This document shows positions 46,088 to 56,897 of a stretch of DNA of 64,000 bases, one piece after another. The stretch comes from Anaerobacillus sp. CMMVII. GTDB lineage: Bacteria > Bacillota > Bacilli > Bacillales > Anaerobacillaceae. Position 1 is the stretch's first letter. Each line of letters starts with the position of its first letter. The notes under the pieces are model-generated. The model did not search any database. It saw nothing but the letters and a program-made list of their open reading frames with translations, and had not been told where the DNA came from. The stretch is taken from NCBI RefSeq assembly GCF_025377685.1, contig NZ_JACEHK010000010.1:62001-126000 (forward strand), read 5' to 3'. The position numbers and the translations under genes are program-made.

Positions 46088-46228
46088 GTCTATTTTTATC
46101 TAAATACGGTAATGAATTACGTAATTAATTATTTTCGCTACTACGTTTAGCCTTGATATTGAACGGTAAAGGTAATTATGAAATTCCTCATGAGAAGACT
46201 AATTAAAATCTGATTTCTTCATGGATAA

Positions 46229-46291
46229 TATACAATTACCTCGTTGTATTATGTATAAAAATAAGTTAATATACAATTAGAAGCTTGTATA
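46229..46291. promoter_or_regulatory. two identical-architecture dyads before argR
   Basis: TATACAA-N8-TTGTATT at 46229-46250 and TATACAA-N8-TTGTATA at 46270-46291, same arms and same spacer, 41 bases (four helical turns) apart, in the argR leader. They look like a pair of operators for a dimeric regulator. They do not match the known Bacillus ARG box closely. Confidence 0.55.
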
Positions 46292-46335
46292 TACCTACCT
46301 AAAAAGGATATACAGGCCAATTGGAGGAGATAGAA

Positions 46336-46785
46336 TTGAATAAAGGACAACGTCATATTAAAATTCGTGAGATCATTGCTAATAGAGAAATTGAAACTCA
46401 AGATGAACTGGTTGATCATTTAAAAAGTGCAGGATTTAATGTTACGCAAGCCACTGTCTCTAGAGATATTAAGGAACTTCATCTTGTGAAGGTTCCTATG
46501 CAAGATGGAAGGTACAAATATAGCTTACCGGCTGATCAGCGTTTTAATCCTTTGCAAAAGTTAAAACGCTCTCTTATGGATAGCTTTGTCAGTATTGATC
46601 GGGCAAACAATTTAATTGTTATGAAAACGTTACCTGGAAATGCCAATGCGGTTGGTGCTTTAATTGATAACCTTGATTGGAATGAGATATTAGGAACTAT
46701 TTGTGGTGATGATACGATATTAATTATTTGTCGTACAACTGAGGATAGCCCGATATTAAGTGAACGTTTTTTAGAAATGCTTTAG
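46336..46785 (+). CDS. argR: arginine repressor ArgR/AhrC
   Basis: A 149-residue regulator repressing arginine synthesis and activating catabolism. N-terminal winged helix ([21 protein letters not shown]), C-terminal hexamerisation and arginine-binding part ([29 protein letters not shown]). TTG 46336 has GGAGGAGAT ahead; the TTG at 46321 lies at that site itself. recN follows after 31 bases, as in Bacillus. Confidence 0.94.
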   Translation: MNKGQRHIKIREIIANREIETQDELVDHLKSAGFNVTQATVSRDIKELHLVKVPMQDGRYKYSLPADQRFNPLQKLKRSLMDSFVSIDRANNLIVMKTLPGNANAVGALIDNLDWNEILGTICGDDTILIICRTTEDSPILSERFLEML

Positions 46786-46816
46786 GCAAAGCATTATAAG
46801 AAGGAAGTGAAATACC

Positions 46817-48561
46817 GTGTTAATTGAACTATCCATAAAAAACTTTGCCATTATTGAAAATTTAACTGTCCCCTTTGATAAAGGTTTAACAGTATTAACT
46901 GGAGAAACAGGGGCTGGTAAATCGATTATTATTGACGCACTTAGTTTACTAATAGGTGGAAGAGGATCTGCTGAATTTGTCCGTTACGGAGCGAACCGTT
47001 CTGAAATCCAAGGCTTATTTTTTATTGAAAATACTGCGCATGATATATATGAAAAAGCACTTCAGTTAGGGATTGAAATAAATGATGATCAGATGGTCGT
47101 TTTACAAAGGGATATTACTTCACAAGGCAAAAGTATTTGTAGAGTAAATGGAAAGCTTGTGACTTTAGGTATTCTTAGGGAGTTAGGTGAGTCCCTAGTT
47201 GATATTCACGGTCAACATGAGCATCAACACTTGCTGCAGGTGGAACGCCATCTCTCTCTTCTTGACCAATTTGTAGGGGAAAAAATGAGGGACTCAATTA
47301 GTGAATACCGGAATATCTATAAGAAATTTGTTGAGTTAACAAATCGTGTGAAACAATTTTCTGAGAATGAGCAAAAACTTGCTCATCGTTTAGACCTCCT
47401 TCAATATCAATTAAAGGAAATTGAAAAGTCAAAGTTAAAGCCAGAAGAAGATATTCACCTAGCTGAAGAAAGAATGAAGTTAGCAAATGGCGAGAAATTA
47501 TATAAAACCATTCATGACTGTTACCAGGCTCTCTATGGAGATGGCAAGGGGTTAGAGTGGATAATGTCAGCTATGAATGATGTAGAAGAAGCGGCCGCGA
47601 TTGACAAACAGCTAATTACCCTAAAGAAACAATTAGTAATTGTTATTTTCTGCTAGAGGAAGCGACATTTTCATTGCGGGATTACTATGAACAAATTGAA
47701 TTTGACCCTAATCGTTTAAATTTAATTGAGTCAAGACTGAATGAAATAACACAGTTAAAACGTAAATATGGCGCGGATGTTAATGATATTTTAGAGTACT
47801 CTGCACAGATTGAAGAAGAGATTGACCATTTACTTAACCGCGAAGAAAAGATTAAAGAGCTTGAAAATCAACTAGACGATATATGCCATGATCTATACCT
47901 AGAAGCGAAGAACTTAACGCAACTTAGGGTAAATGCAGCTGAAGGATTAGTCGCTAAAATCCATCAACAACTAAAAGAGCTATATATGGAGAAAACTAAA
48001 TTCCATATTGAAATTAGTGATAAACCTGCTTCACTTAGAGATCCTTTGATAGATGGTAATCATGTACATTTTCAGGCAGATGGTATTGATAAAGTAGAGT
48101 TTTTACTTTCAACTAATCCAGGAGAACCACTAAAGCCGTTAGCGAAAATCGCTTCTGGTGGTGAGATTTCACGTATCATGCTTGCATTAAAATCAATTTT
48201 TTCTGCTCATCACGGTGTAACATCTTTAATATTTGATGAAGTCGATACAGGAGTTAGTGGACGAGTTGCACAAGCAATAGCTGAAAAAATTTATACTATT
48301 TCTACAAATTCGCAAGTGCTATGTATCACCCACTTACCTCAAGTTGCTGCTATGGCGACGACTCATCTTTATATTTCTAAAGAGCAATTTGAAAATAAAA
48401 CGGTTACAAAAGTGTCAACATTGACACAAAATGAACAAGTTGAAGAATTAGCCAGAATGCTATCTGGAGCTGAAACAACAAACTTAACCCGCGAAAATGC
48501 CAAGGAATTATTGGCACAAGCTGAAAATATTAAAGATGTATATGTAAAGCTAACCAATTAA
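46817..48561 (+). CDS. recN: DNA repair protein RecN, frameshifted
   Basis: SMC-like ATPase acting early at double-strand breaks. GTG start (MLIELSIKNFAIIENL), Walker A GETGAGKS at 29-36, long coiled coils, and in the second frame the signature LAKIASGGEISRIMLALK and Walker B LIFDEVDTGVSGRVAQA. The frame breaks at about 47630-47640, where KKQLVIVIFC ends instead of continuing SNCYFLLEEATFSL; one base missing in AATTAGTAATT. Joined length about 581 residues, near normal. Confidence 0.93.
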
Positions 48562-48673
48562 GGTTAGCTTTTTTCTTGTTTAGGAGTTATAAATACAGTG
48601 CTTAGAGGCAACATTAATATTACAGCCAAACATGGAGGTGTAGGTTAGGAGCGAGGAGAGTGAAGAAAAATTC

Positions 48674-49940
48674 ATGATAGAAACTAGAAAAATTATAGGT
48701 GTAATTCTCCTTGTTTTTATAATCAGTATCGGCTTTGTAAAGCCGGTCCAAGAGTACGTAAGTATCCCGAAGGAGTTGGTTCTAATTGAAGGCCAACAAC
48801 AATCTTTGCAAAAAGCTTTACCTGTATTTAAGATGTCCTCAAACAATGAAATTGTTACAGTAGATGAGGATCAATTTACAGTGAATGCAAATAGCCAAGG
48901 AGATGCAAACGTGACAGTTACAGTGGGAGGGGCTCCTGTAAAAAATGTCGATGTACGTGTATTAAAAGATATAAAAGTAATCCCCGGTGGACAATCCATT
49001 GGAGTAAAATTGAACACTCTTGGTGTATTAGTGGTCGGGCACCATTTGGTCGATAGTGAGGATGGAGAAAAGTCTCCTGGAGAGCTTGCTGAAATTGAGG
49101 TAGGCGACATTATTACCAAGATTAATGGTAAGAAAATTGAAAATATGAGTGAAGTGACTCCATTAGTTCAAGAAGCTGGAGAGAAAAAGGATAGCTTAAA
49201 ACTTGAAGTAATAAGAGATGATGAAGTGCTACAAAAAAAGTTAACACCACTAAAAGCTAAAGGGGAAAGTTCTTATCGTTTAGGCCTATATATCAGGGAT
49301 TCTGCAGCTGGTGTGGGAACTTTGACGTTTTTTGAACCACTTTCAAAAAATTATGGAGCGTTAGGTCACGTTATATCCGATATGGATACTCAAAAGCAAT
49401 ACGTGTGAATGATGGTCAAATTGTTAGTTCTTTGGTAACTTCAATCGAAAAAGGCAGTAATGGTGATCCTGGTGAAAAACTTGCTCGTTTTACTAATGAT
49501 CGCAAAATTTTAGGAACAATAACGAAAAATAGCTCATTTGGGATATTTGGAAAGCTACATGATCCAATCAAAAATAATGTTGCAGATGAGGCATTGCCAA
49601 TAACCCTATCACATCAAGTTAAAGAAGGACCAGCAAAGATTTTAACGGTTGTTGAAGGAGAAGAAGTTAAGGAATATGATATCGAAATAGTTAGCTCAGT
49701 CCCACAAAAGTTTCCAGCAACAAAAGGAATGGTTATAAAAGTAACCGACCCTGAGCTACTAGAAGCGACTGGTGGGATCATTCAAGGGATGAGTGGAAGT
49801 CCGATCATTCAAGATGGCAAGGTGATTGGTGCTGTTACTCACGTATTTGTTAATGATCCAACAAGTGGTTATGCATGTCACATTGAGTGGATGCTCCAAG
49901 AAGCTGGAATTGATATCTATAAAAAGAAAAGGCTAAGGCG
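48674..49940 (+). CDS. spoIVB: SpoIVB serine peptidase, frameshifted
   Basis: S55 protease secreted from the forespore that triggers pro-sigma-K processing. One N-terminal membrane helix, PDZ domain (residues about 105-195), catalytic His232 in [11 protein letters not shown] and serine in [12 protein letters not shown]. The frame breaks at about 49393, where CAAAAGCAATACG should read [13 protein letters not shown]. The frame then stays open past YKKKR through a terminator to 50130; the natural stop is probably the TAA at 49934 in another frame, again one base off in AAAAAGAAAAGG. ATG 48674; GAAGAAAA ahead is weak. Confidence 0.9.
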
Positions 49941-49968
49941 AGTTAATAACTCGGCCTTCGCCTTTTTT
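49928..49968 (+). terminator. terminator after spoIVB
   Basis: AAGGCTAAGGCGAGTT pairs with AACTCGGCCTTCGCCTT with one bulge, then seven T. It lies inside the artefactually extended frame of spoIVB. Confidence 0.85.
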
Positions 49969-49977
49969 TATGCTATT

Positions 49978-50010
49978 TTGAAAAAACAACAAAGTTTACG
50001 AAAAACTGCT
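49978..50010. repeat. fragment of palindromic repeat family
   Basis: ACAACAAAGTTTACGAAAAACTGC resembles the outer end of copies A-C (AACGGAGTTTACGAAAACAGCC at 22407). Only one end is present; no central palindrome. Confidence 0.4.
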
Positions 50011-50108
50011 TTCAGGCTTCTTGGATTTTCTGTGAAACACCAAAATTTTGTAAAATACATTCAAATAATTTCAAATACATGTTATTATATACATAAAGAC
50101 AAAGATTT

Positions 50109-50250
50109 TTCGACAAATATACTGTTGTAGTGTTGTCAAGTATCGAATGTAGTCGAAAATAGAAGGAAAACGTATATTTCGTTAAAAAAATAAAGATTTT
50201 TAATATTTTTTAAAAAAATTAAAGGAATTTTGATCCGATTGTCGAATTTG
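50109..50250 (+). promoter_or_regulatory. spo0A sigma-H promoter and 0A boxes
   Basis: AAAGGAATT at 50220 and GTCGAATTT at 50241, 12 bases apart, fit the sigma-H consensus (RnAGGAwww, RnnGAATww). 0A boxes (TGTCGAA): 50240-50246 on the plus strand overlapping the -10, 50109-50115 on the minus strand, and a one-mismatch copy at 50151. This matches the autoregulated sporulation promoter of spo0A in B. subtilis. Confidence 0.7.
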
Positions 50251-50302
50251 TTTTGATGGATGCAATAAAAGTAAAATTTAATATATCAGGGAGGAACAAT
50301 CG

Positions 50303-51097
50303 GTGCAAAAAATTAAAGTTTGTATTGCAGATGATAATCGAGAACTAGTAAGTTTGCTTGAAGAATACATTTCAAGCCAAAATGATATGGAAATAGCAGG
50401 TGTTGCATATAACGGGCAAGAATGTTTATCCTTGGTCCAAGAAGAGCAACCTGATGTATTAATTTTAGATATTATCATGCCTCATCTTGATGGATTAGCA
50501 GTGTTAGAAAGATTAACACAACAAAATTTATCTAAAAGACCAAATATTATTATGTTAACAGCATTTGGGCAAGAAGATGTGACGAAGAAAGCGGTCGAGT
50601 TAGGTGCGTCTTATTATATATTGAAACCTTTTGACATGGAGACTTTAATTAATAAAGTAAAAGAGGTAAGTGGAAAGTCGCAACCAATGATCCAACATAA
50701 AAACACTTCTTCAATGCATTTTACAAGAAAAGAACCAAAACAATTTAATTTAGATGCAAGTATCACTAGCATTATTCATGAAATAGGTGTACCGGCTCAT
50801 ATTAAAGGATATATGTACCTTAGAGAAGCGATAACGATGGTCTATAATGATATTGAATTATTGGGTTCAATTACGAAGGTACTTTATCCTGATATCGCCA
50901 AAAAGTTTAACACAACATCAAGCAGAGTAGAACGTGCGATACGTCATGCGATCGAAGTAGCATGGAGTCGTGGAAATATTGAGTCAATTTCAAGTTTATT
51001 TGGCTACACGGTCAGTCATACGAAGGCGAAGCCGACGAATAGTGAATTCATCGCTATGGTAGCTGATAAACTTCGAATTGAACATAAAGTATCATAA
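50303..51097 (+). CDS. spo0A: sporulation master regulator Spo0A
   Basis: A 264-residue response regulator. Receiver domain with acidic pocket D10-D11, phosphorylated D56 (LILDIIMP) and K in the LKPF motif; C-terminal DNA-binding effector domain with the recognition helix region [23 protein letters not shown]. Phosphorylated through Spo0F/Spo0B. GTG start with GGGAGGAAC. Its own promoter and terminator; it follows spoIVB as in all Bacillus. Confidence 0.98.
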   Translation: MQKIKVCIADDNRELVSLLEEYISSQNDMEIAGVAYNGQECLSLVQEEQPDVLILDIIMPHLDGLAVLERLTQQNLSKRPNIIMLTAFGQEDVTKKAVELGASYYILKPFDMETLINKVKEVSGKSQPMIQHKNTSSMHFTRKEPKQFNLDASITSIIHEIGVPAHIKGYMYLREAITMVYNDIELLGSITKVLYPDIAKKFNTTSSRVERAIRHAIEVAWSRGNIESISSLFGYTVSHTKAKPTNSEFIAMVADKLRIEHKVS

Positions 51098-51109
51098 TAG
51101 TATAATTTT

Positions 51110-51143
51110 GGCTCCCCCATTTGATCTATGGGGGGCTTTTTTT
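51110..51143 (+). terminator. terminator after spo0A
   Basis: GGCTCCCCCAT pairs with ATGGGGGGCT around TTGATCT, then seven T. Confidence 0.9.
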
Positions 51144-51544
51144 GTGGTCATACTCAACCAAGTAATTGAAATGGCCTGACTACAAAGAATTTGCGCAAAG
51201 AGGTTAACTTGGTAATATTATGTTTAAGTAATTATATAACAGAGTGTTGCTATATATATAACAGTTAATTTTTGGCTTAAGAAAAATTATTTAGTGAAAA
51301 AGGTTATTTCTTATAGTTTTAAGATAGTTCACTGTTTTGTCATATACAAATGGTGAAAATAATTATATAATGAAGATACGAAACAAGGTAATACAGCATA
51401 AAAAAATCTCATAATACAGATAATAAAGAGGTTAATGTAGTGCCTTTAGAAATAACCAAATTAATCTTAGTTTACTAAAAAAATTTAATATGCAATGTGA
51501 ATAAAATCACACTTTCATATTAATGGCAGAGAGGGAGATGTTAA
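51144..51544 (+). promoter_or_regulatory. pflB leader with FNR/Rex-type site
   Basis: A 400-base AT-rich region without a gene. TGTGAATAAAATCACA at 51496-51511 is the TGTGA-N6-TCACA pattern shared by FNR/CRP sites and, more loosely, Rex sites. It lies only 34 bases before the start codon, downstream of where a promoter would be, which suits repression (Rex) better than activation (FNR). TATAAT at about 51366 may be the -10 box. Confidence 0.5.
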
Positions 51545-53772
51545 ATGGAAGCTTGGAAAGAATTTAACACTGGGGAATGGACAGAAAAAATTGATGTTAG
51601 AGATTTTATTAATAAAAACTGGGATCCATATACAGGTGACGATAAATTTTTAGTTGGTCCTACAGCAACAACGAAGGAGCTTTGGGAGCAAGTATTAGAA
51701 TTGATGAAAAAAGAGCGTGAAAATGGTGGAGTATTAGACGTTGATACTAAAACTATTTCAACAATTACTTCTCATGCACCAGGGTACATTAATAAAGGTA
51801 AAGAGCAAGTTGTAGGTTTACAAACAGATGCTCCGTTAAAGCGCTCGATTCAACCAACTGGTGGTATTCGTATGATGGCATCAGGTTGTGAAGCTTATGG
51901 TTTTAAATTAGATCCAGAAATTGAAAAAATTTATACAGATTATCGCAAAACTCATAATTCCGGTGTATTTGATGCCTATACAAGTGAAATGCTTGCTGCT
52001 CGTAAAGCTGGGATTATTACTGGTTTACCAGATGCGTATGGCCGAGGTCGTATTATTGGAGATTATCGACGTGTCGCTTTATACGGGGTAGATTTTTTAA
52101 TTGCAGATAAAAAAGCAGTGAAGAAGAGTTTAGAAAAAGTTGCAATGACAGAAGAGGTAATTCGTGATCGTGAAGAAATTTCAGAGCAAATTCGTTCACT
52201 TCAAGAATTAAAAGAAATGGCAGCTTCATATGGCCATGATATTTCTAAACCTGCAACAACTGCCAAAGAAGCGTTCCAATGGTTATACTTTGGGTATTTA
52301 GCAGCTATTAAAGAGCAAAACGGTGCTGCGATGAGCTTAGGACGTGTTTCAACGTTTTTAGATATTTATATTGAAAGAGACTTAAAAGCTGGAATATTAA
52401 CTGAAGAAGAAGCACAAGAAATTGTCGACCATTTTGTTATGAAGCTTCGTTTAGTCAAATTCTTAAGAACTCCTGATTATGATGAGTTATTCAGTGGAGA
52501 CCCAACTTGGGTTACTGAATCATTAGGTGGTATGTCATTAGACGGACGTCCGTTAGTAACGAAAAACTCTTTCCGTTTCTTATACACACTTGTTAACTTA
52601 GGTCCAGCACCAGAACCAAACTTGACTGTACTTTGGTCAACTGGTTTACCTGAAGCGTTTAAAAAGTTTTGTGCAAAATTATCAATTGAAACGAGTTCTA
52701 TTCAATATGAAAATGATGACATCATGAGACCGGACTACGGTGATGATTATGGAATTGCTTGTTGTGTATCGGCAATGCGCATTGGTAAGCAAATGCAGTT
52801 CTTTGGTGCTCGTGCCAATTTAGCTAAAGCTTTACTTTACACAATTAACGGTGGTGTAGATGAAAAGTTAAAAATGCAAGTTGGACCGAAATTTGAAGCG
52901 ATTACTTCGGAATATCTTGATTACGAGGAAGTTGTTGAGAAGTTTGAAAAGTTCCAAGACTGGTTAGCTGAACTTTACATGAATTCATTAAATGTTATTC
53001 ACTATATGCACGACAAGTATAGCTACGAAAGAATTGAAATGGCTCTTCATGACCAAGAAGTGCTCCGTACAATGGCGTGTGGGATTGCAGGATTGTCAGT
53101 AGTGGCTGATGCGTTAAGTGCAATTAAGTACGCAAAAGTAAAAGTGATCCGTGATGAAGATGGAATTGCTACAGACTTTGAAATTGAAGGTGAATTCCCT
53201 CAATATGGGAATAATGATGCACGTGTAGATGACATCGCAGCTCATCTTGTGAAAAACTTTATGAACAAATTACGTAAACAACATACGTATCGTAACGCAG
53301 TACCAACGCAATCTGTACTGACAATTACATCAAATGTGGTTTATGGTAAGAAAACAGGTAATACACCAGACGGAAGAAAAGCAGGAGAGCCATTTGCTCC
53401 AGGGGCTAATCCAATGCATGGTCGAGATAAAAAAGGTGCATTAGCTTCCTTGAACTCAGTAGCAAAATTCCTTATGAAGATTGTCAAGATGGTATCTCGT
53501 GTACCTTCTCAATCGTACCAAAAGCTCTTGGTAAAGATGAAGAGTCTCGTGTTTCTAACTTGTCGGCAATACTAGACGGTTACGCATCACAAACAGGACA
53601 CCATATTAATGTTAACGTGTTTGACCGTGAGCAATTATTAGATGCAATGGAGCATCCGGAAAAATATCCACAGTTAACAATCCGTGTCTCTGGTTATGCT
53701 GTAAACTTTATTAAATTAACAAGAGAACAGCAAATTGATGTTATTAACCGTACTTTCCACGAAAGTATGTGA
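51545..53772 (+). CDS. pflB: pyruvate formate-lyase, frameshifted
   Basis: Glycyl radical enzyme splitting pyruvate with CoA to acetyl-CoA and formate, oxygen sensitive. Active-site cysteine pair 406-407 ([12 protein letters not shown]) and glycyl radical loop RVSGYAVNF near the end. The first frame ends at 53575; homology leaves it at about 53483 ([18 protein letters not shown]) and continues to the stop at 53772. One base lost near TTCCTTATG. About 742 residues joined, normal. ATG after GAGGGAG. Its activase follows five bases on. Indicates fermentation. Confidence 0.93.
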
Positions 53773-53777
53773 TCTAA

Positions 53778-54509
53778 ATGTTAGGAAGAATCCATTCAGT
53801 TGAATCTTGTGGAACAGTAGATGGTCCTGGTTTGCGATTTATCATTTTCCTTCAAGGGTGTGCGATGCGTTGTGCTTACTGTCATAATCCTGATACGTGG
53901 AAGGTTAGTGGTGGAATTGAAAAGAGTGTAGATGAATTACTGGAAGAAGCAAAAGGGTACCTGCCTTATATGAAATTTTCTAACGGTGGTGTTACATTGA
54001 GTGGTGGAGAACCACTTTTGCAACCTGATTTTGTTCTAGAGTTTTTCAAAAAGTGTAAAGAAGCTGGGATTCATACAACCCTTGACTCATCGGGTTTTGT
54101 TCAACCAGCTAATCTTGAAGAAATACTGGAAGTGACAGACCTTGTTCTTTTAGATATCAAGCATATTAGAGAAGAGCAACATAAAAAGATTACAGGGGTG
54201 TCGAACAAGAATACACTAAAATTTGCAAAACTTTTAGACCAAAAGGGAATTCCGGTTTGGATTAGACATGTCCTTGTCCCTGGTCTCTCAACTGAAGAAA
54301 AAGATTTAAGTGATCTGGGTGAATTCTTAGCAACACTTTCTAATGTTGAAAAAGTGGAAATCCTTCCTTACCATAAAATGGGTGAATACAAATGGGAACA
54401 GCTAGGGTTAGATAATACGCTTGTTAACGTTATGCCACCAAAGTCAGACGAAGTGGAACGTGCATACGAATTATTAACAAAACAATGTAAATTAATAAAC
54501 AATAAATAA
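53778..54509 (+). CDS. pflA: pyruvate formate-lyase activating enzyme
   Basis: A 243-residue radical SAM enzyme making the glycyl radical on PflB. Cluster motif CAMRCAYC with cysteines 28, 32 and 35; SVDGPG-like CGTVDGPGLRFIIFLQGC; GGEPLLQPDF (SAM). Downstream of pflB with a five-base gap, so co-expressed. Terminator follows. Confidence 0.96.
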   Translation: MLGRIHSVESCGTVDGPGLRFIIFLQGCAMRCAYCHNPDTWKVSGGIEKSVDELLEEAKGYLPYMKFSNGGVTLSGGEPLLQPDFVLEFFKKCKEAGIHTTLDSSGFVQPANLEEILEVTDLVLLDIKHIREEQHKKITGVSNKNTLKFAKLLDQKGIPVWIRHVLVPGLSTEEKDLSDLGEFLATLSNVEKVEILPYHKMGEYKWEQLGLDNTLVNVMPPKSDEVERAYELLTKQCKLINNK

Positions 54510-54516
54510 TAATTTT

Positions 54517-54548
54517 GGAGCATAGCGAATCAGCTATGCTCCTTTTTA
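54517..54548 (+). terminator. terminator after pflBA
   Basis: GGAGCATAGC pairs with GCTATGCTCC around GAATCA, then five T. Confidence 0.9.
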
Positions 54549-54624
54549 TTTAGGTGGATGAAAAAGGAAGAAATGACTCATACTAAATATGGAATCTATA
54601 TTTTTAAAAAAAGTGGTGGCTTTA

Positions 54625-55754
54625 ATGTTATCAATTGACAAAATTAAAGGCTATGCCTATCAAGATGAAAAGACAAAACGGCTGGTTGAGCGTTTGCCAA
54701 TTAGGAGTATAGCTGTGTTAATTCATCAAGATATTGATATGGTAGCTGCTGAAATGCTTATTAAATGTGGAGTAAAGGCTGTAATAAACCTTAAGGCATC
54801 AATGAGTGGTTTATTTTTCCACAATGGTGTTGAGGTACTATTAGATGCAAAATCCCTGTTTTTGATATAGAAGAAGAGTTGCCGATAAATTTAGATAACC
54901 AATTAGTACTTATTAAAGACAGTTATTTATACCGATCTGTGAATGGTTCTTGGGTGGAGGTCACCCAATTATCGCGCTATAGCTATTCTAAAGTAAGACA
55001 ATTAAAGGTCGTAGCAAACTCTCGATTCCCTGAACAATTTAAAGCCTTTGTGGGCAACTCCTTATTTTATGGTAAAAAGGAGCTTGATTTATTTATTCAA
55101 GAAGTTCAGAACTTACCGGTTTTGCGACAGTTTCTTGGTAGGGAAGTATTAATTGTAGCTAGAGGGGCGAATTATGAAAAGGATTTAAAATTTTTGAAAT
55201 CGGCCATTAAAAAAAAGAAACTACTGACAATTGCAGTTGATGGTGGTGCTGATGGACTAATAAAGATTGGTATAAAACCAGACTTTATCATTGGTGATAT
55301 GGATTCAGTCTCAGAAAGGTCTTTAAAAAGCGGTGCTCAACTGCTTGTGCATACTTATCATGACGGGCGCTCACCAGGGGAGGGGAGAATTGTTTCGTTG
55401 AAGCTTCCTTTTAAGCGGATTGCTTTATTGGGTACTAGTGAAGATGCAGCGATTACCTTTGCGTATTGCTCGGGAGCAAAAAAGTTATACACCGTTGGTA
55501 CACGTATTGGAATGAATGAGTTTTTAGAAAAAGGCAGGATTGGGATGGGTTCAAGCTTGTTAACAAGGATGAAGGTTAGCCATGCTTTAGTGGACTTAAA
55601 AGGTGTTCATCATTTATTTGATAACGGTTCAGTTGAAAAAGAATTTAGTGGCTGGGCATTGATCCCTGCTGTAATCGTTGTTGCTTTAATTAGCAGTAAT
55701 GATAAGTTTAACTTATTTATTTCGTTAATATTCCAATGGTGGGGTGGGAGGTAA
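54625..55754 (+). CDS. steA: SteA-like membrane protein with TPK-like fold, frameshifted
   Basis: About 376 residues. The middle resembles the catalytic domain of thiamin pyrophosphokinase (VDGGADGLIKIGIKPDFIIGDMDSV), followed by a regulatory part and a C-terminal membrane helix (GWALIPAVIVVALISS). This is the layout of SteA, described in Corynebacterium with SteB as a division-ring-associated pair. The frame breaks at about 54855, where GCAAAATCCC lacks one A for AKIPVFDIEEE. Start ATG 54625 has GGTGG five bases before; ATG 54589 is an alternative. Bacillus function unknown. Confidence 0.75.
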
Positions 55755-56220
55755 TCGTTTGATGAGGAAAAATATTGTTAACTTTTTGACGATATCTATT
55801 TACTTAATGCTAGGGATAGTCCTTGGTTTCATTATCGATAAAGATTGGCTTAATAATGAGCAAATCAGGTACGTGCAAAAATTAGAGGCAGAAAATGAGC
55901 AATTAGTTCAAGCTAAACAAGCGTGGGTCCGTTATGTTGAAGATGAATTTAACCAAATAAAATTCTATACAACAGCAGAAAACGACGAACAGTTTCAGAG
56001 TCTTAACCAGGTCTTAACAAGTATAGGTGTAACTTTAGAGAAATTACCAGAAACAATGGGGGTATATCAGCAACAAGGGATCATTATCTCAATAGGAGAA
56101 GAACTTGAAGAAACATATGGTTTACCACACTTGAAGTTACAGGCTATCCCCTCTCAGGAGGTTGAGTTTAATTTAATGTACTTATCCTTATTGAGGATGA
56201 AAGAGGAGTTACTGCAATGA
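55744..56220 (+). CDS. steB: SteB/MctB-like coiled-coil membrane protein
   Basis: About 158 residues (ATG 55762, MRKNIVNF, is also possible): one N-terminal helix (FLTISIYLMLGIVLGFII), then a coiled coil (QKLEAENEQLVQAKQAW) and a small domain with the GVTLEKLPETMGVYQQQG segment. The layout matches the copper transporter/MctB-SteB family, which forms a pair with SteA. It overlaps steA by 11 bases and the next gene by four, so all are co-translated. Confidence 0.65.
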   Translation: MGGNRLMRKNIVNFLTISIYLMLGIVLGFIIDKDWLNNEQIRYVQKLEAENEQLVQAKQAWVRYVEDEFNQIKFYTTAENDEQFQSLNQVLTSIGVTLEKLPETMGVYQQQGIIISIGEELEETYGLPHLKLQAIPSQEVEFNLMYLSLLRMKEELLQ

Positions 56221-56897
56221 CACAAAAAGCATCAATTAGCGTTGTGATACCTGCATACAACGAAGAAGATACAATAAAAATGACGTTAGTTACATTAAAT
56301 AGATGTCCCTGGGTTAATCAATTGATTGTTGTAGATGATGGGAGCAGTGATGAAACGGCTACGATTGCTATGAAATATTGTGATCAGGTCATACGCCTAA
56401 ATCGGAATAGAGGAAAAGCCCATGCTTTAAAAGAGGGATGGAAATTAGTGGAGGGAGAAGCAGTAGTCTGCCTTGATGCTGATTTAGGGATGACTGCAAG
56501 AGAAGGAGAACGTCTCATTGATAAGCTCTACTATGAAGATCTAGATTGTGTGATTGCTAAATTGCCAACACAAAATAAAAGTGGATTTGGAATCATGAAA
56601 CATCGAGCGCAAAAATTAATTTTTTCAAGAACAGGAAAATGGTTTGATTCCCCGTTATCAGGTCAAAGGGCCTTAAAGAAAAAATGGTTGCCAATTTTAA
56701 TTGAGAAAGACTATGTTGGTTTTGGTGTTGAAATGGCGATGACAATAGATTTATTAAAAGCTGGAGCGAGTATTGATGAAGTAGAGGTGAGTTTTTATCA
56801 CCGTGCAACTGGTAAGGACTTTCAAGGGTTTCTTCACCGTGGCAAGCAGTGGTTAGATATGGAGAAAACGCTCAGAAAGATGAGGGCGACATGGTAG
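56217..56897 (+). CDS. family 2 glycosyltransferase
   Basis: A 226-residue GT-A fold enzyme: SVVIPAYNEEDTIKMTL start, VVDDGSSDET, NRGKAHALKEGWK and CLDADLGM (metal-binding DxD), like dolichol-phosphate-mannose or undecaprenyl glycosyltransferases, but without a C-terminal membrane part. ATG overlaps the steB stop. A lipid-linked sugar donor or acceptor is likely given the membrane enzyme after it. Confidence 0.85.
   Translation: MTQKASISVVIPAYNEEDTIKMTLVTLNRCPWVNQLIVVDDGSSDETATIAMKYCDQVIRLNRNRGKAHALKEGWKLVEGEAVVCLDADLGMTAREGERLIDKLYYEDLDCVIAKLPTQNKSGFGIMKHRAQKLIFSRTGKWFDSPLSGQRALKKKWLPILIEKDYVGFGVEMAMTIDLLKAGASIDEVEVSFYHRATGKDFQGFLHRGKQWLDMEKTLRKMRATW

Noticed and set aside
49941-50130. C-terminal extension of SpoIVB
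   Set aside because: The frame runs through a strong terminator and a repeat fragment; family members end at about the YKKKR point.
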